Source of the DNA: G963678255 sp963678255
GTDB lineage: Bacteria; Cloacimonadota; Cloacimonadia; Cloacimonadales; WRIO01
Assembly: GCA_963678255.2 (NCBI GenBank)
Contig: OY782778.1
Location: 372,001 to 436,000, forward strand
Direction: 5' to 3'
Length of the DNA: 64,000 nt
This document shows positions 37,797 through 47,284 of the stretch, piece by piece. The position numbers and the translations under genes were made by a program. Below the pieces are notes generated by a model, which saw nothing but the letters and a program-made list of their open reading frames with translations, ran no database searches and was not told the DNA's origin. Position 1 is the first letter of the stretch, and each line of letters begins with the position of its first letter.

Positions 37797-39171
37797 TGTA
37801 TTCAAAGGCTATAAAGGAAAATCTCTTGATACTTTAAAGAATTTCAAAATGAGAGTTTGGGGAGATTGTACTGTTGAGACAACAAGAGGTCAATTTCAGG
37901 GGATCATACTCCCAAGATCAGAAAACGATGATGATCAACACATTGTAATCAAGTTAATTACAGGATATAATGTGGGTATAGACATTAATACTATTCTTGA
38001 TATGCATGAAACAGGCTATAAAGAAGCCCATTATAAAATCCCTGAAAAAGAGTTTCCTTTCACGGCTGGCTTACCAAAAGTAAAGCTCTTAGGGACTGGC
38101 GGAACGATAGCTTCGAGACTTGATTATAGAACTGGAGCCGTTATCCCTGCCTTTTCTCCTGGCGAACTTTATGGCGCTGTTCCAGAGCTTGCTGATATTT
38201 GTAATCTGGAAACAGAAAAGCTTTTTGCTGTTTTTTCTGAGAATATGGGTCCTGAACAATATAAAAAACTGGCTATTTCTATTGGAGAAGAAGTAAAAAA
38301 AGGAACTGAAGGTATAATTATTGGTCATGGAACTGATACCATGCATTATACTTCTGCAGCGCTTTCATTTATGTTACAAGATCTACCTATACCAGTTGTT
38401 ATGGTTGGATCTCAACGTTCTTCAGACAGACCATCCTCTGATGCTGCTTTAAATCTTATGCATGCCGCAAATACTGCAGCCAATTCAGATATAGCTGAAG
38501 TAATGGTTTGTATGTTTGGTCCTACTAGTGATGAGTATGGGTTATTACACCAAGGAACCAGAGTAAGAAAAATGCACTCTTCTTATCGTTCTACTTTTAG
38601 AACCATTGGAGATACGCCATTAGCAATGGTTACTCGTGATAAAATCACACCAATAAAAAACGATTATAATCTTAGAAGAAAAGATAAGCATGTCAATGTG
38701 TTACCATTTTTTGAAGAAAAAGTAGCCATGGTTTATTATTATCCCAATATGGCACCAGATATCATAGATTCTTTAACAGACAATGGTTACAAAGGTATTA
38801 TTATAATCGGTACAGGTCTCGGTCATATCAATAAACCCGTTTATCCAGCTATAAAAAGAGCAATTGATAAAGGCGTTCATATCTATATGACAGTTCAAAC
38901 ATTATGGGGATATGTCCATATGTTTGTTTATGATACAGGACGAGATCTGATGAGCTTAGGTATAGTTCCAACTGAAAATATGTTACCAGAAACAGCTTAT
39001 ATTAAACTAGGTTGGGCTTTAGGTCAAACTCAAGATAGAGAAGAAGTTAGAAAATTAATGCTAACTCCTAAATCCCGAGACATTACACCTGGTGAACCAT
39101 ATAATGGTTATCTCATATTCCAGGGAGGAATTCCTGAAGTTGAAGAATTTATCAGAAAATATCATAAATAA
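37789..39171 (+). CDS. gatD: Archaeal-type glutamyl-tRNA(Gln) amidotransferase subunit D (glutaminase)
   Basis: 460 residues. The N-terminal ~90-residue beta-barrel (MRVWGDCTVETTRGQFQGII) is specific to GatD. The type I asparaginase-like domain has LLGTGGTIASRLDYRTG and GIIIGHGTDTMHYTSAALSF with the two catalytic threonines. It releases ammonia from glutamine or asparagine for GatE. The N-terminal barrel, the length and the coupling to gatE exclude a free asparaginase. A strong hairpin follows. Confidence 0.92.
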   Translation: MLDVFKGYKGKSLDTLKNFKMRVWGDCTVETTRGQFQGIILPRSENDDDQHIVIKLITGYNVGIDINTILDMHETGYKEAHYKIPEKEFPFTAGLPKVKLLGTGGTIASRLDYRTGAVIPAFSPGELYGAVPELADICNLETEKLFAVFSENMGPEQYKKLAISIGEEVKKGTEGIIIGHGTDTMHYTSAALSFMLQDLPIPVVMVGSQRSSDRPSSDAALNLMHAANTAANSDIAEVMVCMFGPTSDEYGLLHQGTRVRKMHSSYRSTFRTIGDTPLAMVTRDKITPIKNDYNLRRKDKHVNVLPFFEEKVAMVYYYPNMAPDIIDSLTDNGYKGIIIIGTGLGHINKPVYPAIKRAIDKGVHIYMTVQTLWGYVHMFVYDTGRDLMSLGIVPTENMLPETAYIKLGWALGQTQDREEVRKLMLTPKSRDITPGEPYNGYLIFQGGIPEVEEFIRKYHK

Positions 39172-39190
39172 ATATTACTTGTTATAAAGT

Positions 39191-39220
39191 AAAAGAGTCA
39201 GGATCTTTCCTGACTCTTTT
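39191..39220. terminator. Bidirectional terminator between gatD and the cysteine hydrolase gene
   Basis: A perfect 13-bp stem AAAAGAGTCAGGA/TCCTGACTCTTTT with TCTT loop; A and T tracts at the edges suit both convergent genes. Confidence 0.88.
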
Positions 39221-39234
39221 TATTTCTTTCTCAA

Positions 39235-39909
39235 TTAAAATATTGATTTATACGATTTTCTGACTTCAACACCTTCTTTTTGATATTCTTTAAACAAAAG
39301 ATCCCAATTATCCATGTTTCCTACAAGTATTGCATCAGAGATTGCATGAACTTTATACCCTCTTTGAAGAGCTCCTTTAATCGTAGAATGGACACAATAC
39401 TGACCGTCTAATCCCGTTATAAATAATTCATTAATACTATTACTAACTAAAAAATCATTTAAAGCCTTATTATAAAAGGCATCGCCTTTAGATTTTACAA
39501 AATCATTTTTACTCAGAACATTTATCCTTTTATCTAATTGAGCTCCGGGACTATCCTTTAATGCAGAACCTTTGAGATAGACATGAGACATCATTGAATT
39601 TAAAAATCCTGAATATTCTTGTCGAATATAGATAATTTCAACTCCCCTTTTTTGAGCATCTGCTTGAATATTATTAATAAAGTTAATTACTCGTTCTCGA
39701 TAAGGGTACCTATCCTTCATTGATGATTTTTCACCAATAAAGTCCTCCTGCATATCAATTATCAATAAAGCTTTTTTCGGCATGCTATAGGTCATAATTT
39801 TTTCACCTTTTGAAGGAACTGATGCTGATCGTATTACTAAATAAGATACCGCGACAAATACTAAAATTATGATTAACAAAATTATAATTACTTTCCAATA
39901 CCATTTCAT
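39235..39909 (-). CDS. Membrane-anchored isochorismatase-family cysteine hydrolase
   Basis: 224 residues. An N-terminal membrane helix (VIIILLIIILVFVAVSYLVI) is followed by a cysteine hydrolase domain with the catalytic triad context: Asp in LLIIDMQEDF, Lys in VKSKGDAF and Cys in GLDGQYCVHSTIKGAL. Such enzymes act as amidases or isochorismatases. The helix would place the domain outside the cytoplasm, which is uncommon. Alternatively, translation could begin at the internal MTYSMPKK (about residue 39), giving a soluble enzyme, but an upstream RBS (AGGAGTC) supports the long form. Confidence 0.8.
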   Translation of the reverse strand: MKWYWKVIIILLIIILVFVAVSYLVIRSASVPSKGEKIMTYSMPKKALLIIDMQEDFIGEKSSMKDRYPYRERVINFINNIQADAQKRGVEIIYIRQEYSGFLNSMMSHVYLKGSALKDSPGAQLDKRINVLSKNDFVKSKGDAFYNKALNDFLVSNSINELFITGLDGQYCVHSTIKGALQRGYKVHAISDAILVGNMDNWDLLFKEYQKEGVEVRKSYKSIF

Positions 39910-39968
39910 TATTGACTCCTTTTTTACCTATTAATTAAAAAAAAAGAATATAGTCAAGAATAAATTTA

Positions 39969-39997
39969 TTGACATTCATTTTTTTTATGAGTATAGT
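39969..39997 (+). promoter_or_regulatory. Promoter of the LprI-like lipoprotein gene
   Basis: TTGACA (39969-39974), 17-base spacer, TATAGT (39992-39997); AAGAGG precedes two adjacent ATG codons at 40019 and 40022. Confidence 0.75.
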
Positions 39998-40018
39998 TAC
40001 AAAAACTTTGAAGAGGTT

Positions 40019-40627
40019 ATGATGAAAGGAATTAGATTCTATCTTTATATCACACTTATTATTCTAATTACTGCTTGTGATCGAATTCCTCCCAAATATA
40101 ATCCATTTATTAAAACTAAAAAAAGGACTACTCATCTTAATGCAGAAAAGGACTCTGTGCTGACAAGTTTATTTGTTCAAGTAGCAAATTCTGACAGTTG
40201 TATTTATTATGGAATCTTTCAGTCAGATCATGAATTCTCTAACATTATCCAAAACAATCCCATTGATAAAGAATACCGTAATGAGATTAAAAAAGCATCT
40301 TCAATCATTGAATTATCTGAAATTGAAGAAAACTACCTCAAAATCTGGGATCATGAGTTAGAAATTATCTATAATAAATTAAGAGTTGTTATCAATGACC
40401 AATATATCTCTGCTTTTCAATCAGCCCAAGATGAATGGCTTAAACAATATAATAAAGAAATTAATTTTATACAAGCGAACTTTCTAAACAATCCTGATAC
40501 CACAACACAACATAAATTCAAAGCTCAATTCTCTGCTAAAAAACGTTCTATGACTAGGCAAAGAGTTATTGATTTGTATGAATATTATTATATGATGGGA
40601 TATGAAATCAGTTTTGATTATCATTAG
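40019..40627 (+). CDS. Lipoprotein with LprI/DUF1311-like C-terminal region
   Basis: 202 residues. The signal YLYITLIILITAC carries a lipobox (Cys about 20). The C-terminal part, YNKLRVVINDQYISAFQSAQ then EWLKQYNKEINFIQ and RVIDLYEYYY, resembles the helical lysozyme-inhibitor LprI-type repeat (DUF1311), but without its usual cysteines, so the assignment is tentative. Either of two adjacent ATGs may be used; the second has the better RBS spacing. It has its own promoter and is divergent from the cysteine hydrolase gene. Confidence 0.65.
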   Translation: MMKGIRFYLYITLIILITACDRIPPKYNPFIKTKKRTTHLNAEKDSVLTSLFVQVANSDSCIYYGIFQSDHEFSNIIQNNPIDKEYRNEIKKASSIIELSEIEENYLKIWDHELEIIYNKLRVVINDQYISAFQSAQDEWLKQYNKEINFIQANFLNNPDTTTQHKFKAQFSAKKRSMTRQRVIDLYEYYYMMGYEISFDYH

Positions 40628-40670
40628 TGATTCTTTTTATTTTTTATCTTAATAAATTTATTATTAAACT

Positions 40671-42218
40671 TTACTCGTTATTTTTTTGTTCTTCTATTCC
40701 TTTTTGATCATCATCAAATATGACCATCACCTCATCTTCTGCATATATTTCAAAATGCATGGGATTACTCTCCCGATATTTTTGCAGGATGGATAGCAAT
40801 TTCTCATAAGAAATATTAATTTTATTGAGATATTTCTTTTGTTTCTCTGTTAAATTTTCTAGACTCATTTCCAACATTTCTATATTACCCTTCATAACAG
40901 TTAAAGGCTGATTCAACTCATGATTTGCTGTTATAGCCATAGCATAGACTGACTTAATTTTCTCAAGTTGTAGCACTTTTCTATGCTCTTCCCTGATTTC
41001 AATGTTTAATTTCTTCGTTTTTATTAAACTGTAAAAAAAGATAAATACTAAGATAAATGCAAATATAATAGTACTCCAAAGAATAACTAGTCGTTGGTTT
41101 TGTTTACTAATTTTTATCTTTTGTAATTCATTTTCTTTATTAATCTTTTCCAGTTCATACTTGGTAGCGGTTAAATTAATTTGCCGATTTTTTTCCTCCA
41201 TATAAATAATATCACGATATTCCTGATAAATTTCATGATAATAGAGTGCCTTTTCAAAATCTCTTAGTTCTTTATAATATTCATAAACTACCTGACTACT
41301 CATCAGTATATATATTTTTACATTTGTCTGTTTAGCTAAATTATAACCAATTAAAGCGGTCTCCAAAGCTTTTTTATGTAAATTTTGTTTTTCATAAAGT
41401 CTGGCAATATTCGTATATAATAAAGCTTTATCTGCAAGCCTTTTTGATATTTCTGCAGATCGTAGTGCTAAATTAAAGTATTCAAGAGATTTTTTAAAAT
41501 TTCTTTTGTTCTTTTCCAAAGAACCCAGAATATTTCCTGTCGATAATATTAGAGAGTGATCCTGATGTTTTATTGAGTATTCTAATGATCGTTCTCCATA
41601 TACTAAACAACTATCTCTTAAAGGATTACCATTTGGCACAAGACCACTTTCAAAAAAAACAGCTGAAAAACGATCATTGATTTCTGCCGTTAAACGATCA
41701 TCGGGATCATTCCAGAGGCTCTTAGCAATGTACAAAAACTCCAATGCTTTATCAAGCTCAGCAAAAGCTCTAAGATTCTCTGCCAGCGCTAAACATAATC
41801 GAGCCTTTTCTTTTATATTATTCGTATTTGTATAGTATTGATAAGCTCTGTAATATCGCTCCATTGATTCATTACCCGCACCATTTATCTTTAAATAATT
41901 GCCTATAAGATAATCTGCTCGGGCATTCTGAGATGTATAAACTTTATTATTCAACTCTTTTTCTAACTGCTTTATCTCTTCCTCTGAATTTATATTGTTT
42001 ATATATTTGCTCTCTAATATTTTAAACAAGATTTCTATCTTCTCTTCTTTTTTATCCGTCTGCTTCAATAGCATCTTCAAACTGTCAATATCATGATGAT
42101 AAATACTCTTGTTTATCTCATTTCCCTGCTCTTTCGGTATGAATTCTCTGGGAAATAAAACAGTTGTTATTAATAATATTAGACCTAATAAATAAATTTT
42201 TAATCTCACATAGACCAC
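40671..42218 (-). CDS. TPR sensor protein with membrane helix and HisKA-like segment, no ATPase domain
   Basis: 515 residues. An N-terminal signal or anchor (LKIYLLGLILLITTVLF) is followed by about 300 residues of tetratricopeptide repeats (e.g. SLEYFNLALRSAEISKRLAD, KALLYTNIARLYEKQNLHKKALETA). Then come a transmembrane helix near 375-397 (LVILWSTIIFAFILVFIFFY), a coiled coil and a HisKA-like dimerisation segment with the H-box HELNQPLTVMKGN (about 435). The protein ends about 70 residues later without any HATPase domain (no N, G1 or G2 boxes). It may be a phospho-acceptor lacking its own kinase activity, or a truncated kinase. No response regulator is adjacent. Confidence 0.75.
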   Translation of the reverse strand: MVYVRLKIYLLGLILLITTVLFPREFIPKEQGNEINKSIYHHDIDSLKMLLKQTDKKEEKIEILFKILESKYINNINSEEEIKQLEKELNNKVYTSQNARADYLIGNYLKINGAGNESMERYYRAYQYYTNTNNIKEKARLCLALAENLRAFAELDKALEFLYIAKSLWNDPDDRLTAEINDRFSAVFFESGLVPNGNPLRDSCLVYGERSLEYSIKHQDHSLILSTGNILGSLEKNKRNFKKSLEYFNLALRSAEISKRLADKALLYTNIARLYEKQNLHKKALETALIGYNLAKQTNVKIYILMSSQVVYEYYKELRDFEKALYYHEIYQEYRDIIYMEEKNRQINLTATKYELEKINKENELQKIKISKQNQRLVILWSTIIFAFILVFIFFYSLIKTKKLNIEIREEHRKVLQLEKIKSVYAMAITANHELNQPLTVMKGNIEMLEMSLENLTEKQKKYLNKINISYEKLLSILQKYRESNPMHFEIYAEDEVMVIFDDDQKGIEEQKNNE

Positions 42219-42509
42219 CCTAATTCCGCTCTATCAATAAGCGTCATTCCTTCTTTTAGCTCATATAATGATACCTTTTTATTGAGTTATGTCAAGTAAT
42301 AAATCGTATAAAGTCTTTATTTTTCTCATATTTCTTGAAAAGTATCACATAAATTATTGTGCATTTTGCCGATTAGTGATTCGACTTGAGAAAGAGCCCC
42401 CCCAAAAGTATATTATATTAAATAATATTGTTTAGGTAATCATCAAAAAAATAATTTTTAAAATGGGAACTGCCCCTATTTCAGTCCCCATACCCCTATT
42501 TTTTCTTCC

Positions 42510-45500
42510 TTAATGAAGGATGATTATCTTTCTGGTAAATGTTTTACTTCCTGTTATTACTCTTAAAAAATACAATCCAGAACCAACGGATTTAGAACTT
42601 CGATCTCGCAAATCCCAATCTGTTGATTTCTCTCCAAGTGAATTGTATGTTTTCACTAACTGACCTTTGATATTATAAATTTGAACCTTATAACTTGACT
42701 TTGTTCCTTTTAAATTTATATGAAGTTTCGATTTGACTGGATTTGGATAAACTGAAAGTTCCATAATAGCTGGCGAACCATTCTCTCCTGAATTACCCAC
42801 AGGATTATTGCTGATTCCAGGAGTAGGGTTATGTTCAAAACCTGCTCCAAATAAGGTCCAACTATCTCCTCCATCGGTAATGCGTCCCATTGATAGATCT
42901 GATCCAAAACCTGTTGATGCATTCCAACTTACACTATCAATGATTGTTTGCATATCAGGACCAACTAAATAAATAGCATCTCCACTCGTTCCAAGCTTGG
43001 TGTTCACATGAAAAATGCCTTGATCCATATCTTCATCAAACCAAAACATCTTATATCCATGAGCTGGTATAGTTGTAATGGCATCTGTAATCGGGATTTG
43101 TGTCATTGTTGCTGTTTCAGGATAATGATTGTCTGTTAAATATAGTCCTCCAAGATCAACTGAATAATCGTTCGGATTATAGATTTCCACCCAATCTTCA
43201 TATTCTCCATTCTCATCCGTAATGGTTGAGGTGTTTGCAGGCATAAATTCATTGATATACAGTGTTGGAACGGTGTATCCTATGATGACAGTATATATCG
43301 GCGACAGGGTGCTTTCTTGAACTAAATCTGTAGCTTTAACTCTATATTGTATGGATGTATCAACTGGAAAAGGTCCGATCAACCCAGTATATAAAGAATC
43401 TGCCACATTCATAGTTTGTGTGTTCAACGTCCAATCTCCAATCCCCCAAAGTAACTGCACAGAGACTAGATTATCTTCTGCATCAATAACATTCGCTGAA
43501 ATAGTGATGGGTGTCTCTGACGTTGAAACATGTGGAGAATATTGGATATTCGTGACAACTGGTGCGCTGTTTTCCATGCTCTGATTAGTTGCTCCTAGTG
43601 TGGTTGGATAAGGTTGATTTGCTCCAAATAACATCCAATTATCCCCACCATCAGGAAGTCTCCCTATTGATACGTCATCTGTATTCAATCCTGTCTCCGC
43701 TGTCCATACCAGACTATCTATGACTGTTGTTCCATTCGAAGAAATCAAATAGACTGCATCAGCTGATCCCCCTAATTTCTCATTAATATGAAGAGGTCCT
43801 TGACTCACTTGCTCATCAAACCAGACAACTAAATAACCATGTGCAGGCATTGTTGTTGTTTCTGGTGATGTGGTCGGTATTTGTGTCCATGAAGCGAGCC
43901 CTTCATTATAATGACTATCAACCATATACATGCCTCCGATATCAATCGAAGCGTCACTTGGATTGTATAATTCTACCCAATCATCAAATTCACCATTAGG
44001 ATCTGTTATCAAGGTGTTCTTTGCCATGACTTCATTGATACAAACATTATCTACCAATATTCCTACTGGCATTTCTAAAAATTCAAATTCTGCTCGAGCT
44101 GGTATAAATTTACCCTGACTGCTATTCTCAGCATATCCATAATATTGAATGGAACTCTGACCTACTTGTATGTCTATTCCAAAAATTCCATCTCCAGAGA
44201 TGCCATCATTGTGATTCCCATCATCAAACATTTGCACACGAGTAAACTTCCCAACCTGACCTTGCCGATATCCTAAATAGACATTTGAGGCATTGGCGGT
44301 ATTCATTATAAAAGTTACACTACTATTTGCTTGAACTTGTTCTGGACTATAAGTAAATGAATTGATACTTGGAATAGTTCCTTGAAATGGCGTGCTGGAT
44401 AATAAATAAGTTGCTCTTGTATTCATCAATTGTGTAATACCTACAGTATTACCTTGCCCTGGACCTCCTTGACCTCCACCTGTAACTGTATTGTTTAAAT
44501 TACTATTAAAATTAGAATAGGTATAGAAAAAATTTGGGTCTGACTGAACATGGGAAGCAACAACTGTTTGCAATTCTGCTCCTCTTGTTGCTATCCATCC
44601 ATTCGTTACATTTTCCTCAATCATGGTTCGCATATGAGCAATATACATTCTTTTATACATCTCATTGTTAAACACTTTATTCAAGATTGGATAGGAAGCA
44701 TGAGTTGTATTCAATAACGGATTTAAATTCTGCATCGTACTCAAATTCAAGTTAGCACCGGTTATCAAATGAGTAAATCCTCCAAAACACATGTTTAAAT
44801 CCCATAATACAGTATTAAACCGCTGATCACTGTCTTCATATAAATAATAATTGTGTCCAAAATTGATCGGCGCATCTAAATTTACAAATAAATTATCAAA
44901 TGCTGTCATCCATAAATGACGATCTACATTAAATACGCTCTCTATCTCTGAATTATTGTTATTAAAAATATTTAAAAAATTGATAAAACTTGTCAGATTC
45001 TCTCCTGAGTCTAACTCATAATAATTGGTATATGAACTAGGTGTCGCATTGATGTATCCCCATATTGACCATAAATTCATACTGTCATTAATTCCCTTGA
45101 TTCGAGCTAAATCTCCTGTATTAAAATTCTGTTCTCCAAAATAATCATCAAGATCTTGAACTGAGGTATAAACTCCGATTAATACATCATTCACATAAAG
45201 ATCAGTATAATTGGCTTTGCTGGAAGGCATATATTTCCTGGCTATTTCATATCCCATCGTTTCTCGTATAAATGATGGATCTGAAAATCCATTGGCTAAC
45301 TTGATGGTCCCATATGGACCTATTTTTTGATCATCGATAATATAATCCAATTTTATATTAAACGGATTTTTCGATCTCGTTTCAGAATAGGAACTGTTCC
45401 CCTTAAACCTCACGCCAACACTGTCATAGCTTACGCCATTAATCACCGCATTCCCGACTAAACGTTCTTCCCCTGCTGCATAAAGTTGATCTAATACTTG

Positions 45501-45626
45501 ATCCCAATTTGCCTGACTAAAATACAAATGAATGCTATTTACTGTGCCAATGTCATAAAAGTCCTGACCATTAAGACTCGTTCCAAAACTGAATATCACA
45601 ATGATGAAAAGGATGATCTTTCTCAT
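42510..45626 (-). CDS. Secreted CotH-kinase/lamin-tail-domain protein with C-terminal sorting signal
   Basis: 1038 residues. A signal peptide (IILFIIVIFSFGTSLNGQ) is followed by a CotH-like atypical kinase domain (VRFKGNSSYSETRSKNPFNI, LARIKGIN, FDNLFVNLDAPINFGHNYY, WDLNMCFGG). A central Ig-like part and two lamin-tail domains follow (VCINEVMAKNTLITDPNGEF and LYINEFMPANTSTITDENGE, each with DWVE-YNP). A C-terminal SVYPNPVKSKLHINLKG ... GLYFLRV-KIIIL sorting domain completes it. CotH enzymes phosphorylate proteins, e.g. in spore coats; here the target is probably extracellular. It is a single gene, and 42219-42509 and 45627-45948 show no features. Confidence 0.88.
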   Translation of the reverse strand: MRKIILFIIVIFSFGTSLNGQDFYDIGTVNSIHLYFSQANWDQVLDQLYAAGEERLVGNAVINGVSYDSVGVRFKGNSSYSETRSKNPFNIKLDYIIDDQKIGPYGTIKLANGFSDPSFIRETMGYEIARKYMPSSKANYTDLYVNDVLIGVYTSVQDLDDYFGEQNFNTGDLARIKGINDSMNLWSIWGYINATPSSYTNYYELDSGENLTSFINFLNIFNNNNSEIESVFNVDRHLWMTAFDNLFVNLDAPINFGHNYYLYEDSDQRFNTVLWDLNMCFGGFTHLITGANLNLSTMQNLNPLLNTTHASYPILNKVFNNEMYKRMYIAHMRTMIEENVTNGWIATRGAELQTVVASHVQSDPNFFYTYSNFNSNLNNTVTGGGQGGPGQGNTVGITQLMNTRATYLLSSTPFQGTIPSINSFTYSPEQVQANSSVTFIMNTANASNVYLGYRQGQVGKFTRVQMFDDGNHNDGISGDGIFGIDIQVGQSSIQYYGYAENSSQGKFIPARAEFEFLEMPVGILVDNVCINEVMAKNTLITDPNGEFDDWVELYNPSDASIDIGGMYMVDSHYNEGLASWTQIPTTSPETTTMPAHGYLVVWFDEQVSQGPLHINEKLGGSADAVYLISSNGTTVIDSLVWTAETGLNTDDVSIGRLPDGGDNWMLFGANQPYPTTLGATNQSMENSAPVVTNIQYSPHVSTSETPITISANVIDAEDNLVSVQLLWGIGDWTLNTQTMNVADSLYTGLIGPFPVDTSIQYRVKATDLVQESTLSPIYTVIIGYTVPTLYINEFMPANTSTITDENGEYEDWVEIYNPNDYSVDLGGLYLTDNHYPETATMTQIPITDAITTIPAHGYKMFWFDEDMDQGIFHVNTKLGTSGDAIYLVGPDMQTIIDSVSWNASTGFGSDLSMGRITDGGDSWTLFGAGFEHNPTPGISNNPVGNSGENGSPAIMELSVYPNPVKSKLHINLKGTKSSYKVQIYNIKGQLVKTYNSLGEKSTDWDLRDRSSKSVGSGLYFLRVITGSKTFTRKIIILH

Positions 45627-45948
45627 GTATATCTCCTATTCTATCTTCTTCTCTATATATACAAAGCAATATGTATGCCACTGTAAATACTTTATGCTAT
45701 TTGTTTTAAATGAACTACTTAGCTAATTTTTATTTTATTCTATTGTAACTATTATGACTCATTTGCTATTTCATAATTACCTATCTTACATCATATCTAT
45801 ATCTTACAAAATTTATCTGTGTGTTTCATATATGTCTCACTGTTTCTGCTATGTTACATGTTATCTAGTCCTTTTTACCACTATGAATTACCTAATTTTC
45901 TCTGTTCTCATAGGGATAGAATTCACTCTTTTTAATAATATTTGAAGT

Positions 45949-47085
45949 TTATTCGTTCTCCTTTCTCTGCTTGATTATTTCTTTTAACTTCTCTAATGAT
46001 AGCTTGGTTGAAAAACCCTGATGGTGCCAATGCTTTTGACAACCAGGCTGATCCAATAAAACACATTGAGCTGGAACCCCTGCATGATAAGCCTCTAAAC
46101 CGCCACTAAATAAATTTAAAACACAAGCAACCCCAATAATAGCTGTTGAATTCTTGATAAAATCCTGTAAAAACCAACGAGAAAACCCTGTTGCATGTGT
46201 GATTATCCTCGTCTTAAATCCATACTCTGCGCCTATTTTATCTATTTGAGAAACTGTACATGCTGTGTTGCAATGTTTACATGTCATGTCAACACCATTG
46301 TTGACAGCTTTGCACTGATGATCTGTGTACTTTCGCATACATGATGTTAGGATTATATAATGATTTTCTGAATTTCTCCACGCTTCTTTAAAAGCTCTAT
46401 TCATGATTTCAGCACCTATCATATTCAAATAATACTCATTTTTTTGACGTGTAATTAAATGATAATCCTCATTGTATAGATGAGTCGGTACGAATTGCTT
46501 TTGAAATGTCTGATAGTCCTTCAATAAATATCCTATCTTATGCTCACAATAATCTTCAAATTGTGCGCCTATTCTCTCTAAAATTGAAATGCTCTTATGA
46601 AACTTCTTTCTCTCTTGGCTTCCTAAATATGAAATGATCGGTCGTAACCTTATAATCTCTTGATCAAACTCTCCTACTGATTCCATCCAAAGAATTAAAC
46701 AATTTAAGGTATTCTTAGATACAATTCTTTTCCCTTTTGTCGCTCGAACCCTTAAATATCTTTCTGATAAATACCCTCTAATGGTATCAATGAAAGGCTT
46801 CATAATCGGATTTATCTTCCTGATATATATCAATCGCTTAAATATCTGATTCTGAATGGAAGATATTATTGGAAATTGCTGATAATATGCTCTGTTTAAT
46901 ACTGAAAATGTTAACAGATCTATAAAAACCAATAAAGGATCCTTCTCCTTATAATGCTTACTTTGCATCAATTCCTCAGCCAATGCTTCCTGTATTGGTA
47001 CGAGTTCTTCTATCACTTTATTTGTATAGAGTCTTATATCTTGATAATAATCTGAACTTAACTCAAGATTATAGGGTATGATCAT
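45949..47085 (-). CDS. DUF116-family cysteine-rich protein
   Basis: 378 residues. The C-terminal half carries the DUF116 pattern with many cysteines: ILTSCMRKYTDHQCKAVNNG, MTCKHCNTACTVSQI, a GVACVLNLFSGGLEA core and AQCVLLDQPGCQKHWH. These suggest a metal or Fe-S binding site. The N-terminal ~190 residues are helical. Function is unknown; relatives are found in anaerobes, sometimes near lipoate or radical-SAM genes, but none is adjacent here. It is flanked on the upstream side by inverted repeat copies. Confidence 0.8.
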   Translation of the reverse strand: MIIPYNLELSSDYYQDIRLYTNKVIEELVPIQEALAEELMQSKHYKEKDPLLVFIDLLTFSVLNRAYYQQFPIISSIQNQIFKRLIYIRKINPIMKPFIDTIRGYLSERYLRVRATKGKRIVSKNTLNCLILWMESVGEFDQEIIRLRPIISYLGSQERKKFHKSISILERIGAQFEDYCEHKIGYLLKDYQTFQKQFVPTHLYNEDYHLITRQKNEYYLNMIGAEIMNRAFKEAWRNSENHYIILTSCMRKYTDHQCKAVNNGVDMTCKHCNTACTVSQIDKIGAEYGFKTRIITHATGFSRWFLQDFIKNSTAIIGVACVLNLFSGGLEAYHAGVPAQCVLLDQPGCQKHWHHQGFSTKLSLEKLKEIIKQRKENE

Positions 47086-47284
47086 AAAAAGTCCTTATTA
47101 TCTATATTTCTATAATTTAATGAGAACTACAAAAATCTTTCTTTTATCTTCGTCAATAAAAATTGAAACTCTCGATAATAATAACTGCAGTGTCTTTCTA
47201 AAATATATAGACTCTCTTTTAACTAATCTCTTTCTTATAACCAAGAAAATGAACCTATAAGCTCCATATAGACCTTTTCTCCTA

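Noticed and set aside
37789..39171. A stand-alone L-asparaginase
   Set aside because: The extra N-terminal beta-barrel and the overlap with gatE identify GatD.
45754..45945. 63-codon frame between the CotH and DUF116 genes
   Set aside because: Low-complexity AT-rich stretch, no RBS; the whole 45627-45948 gap shows nothing convincing.
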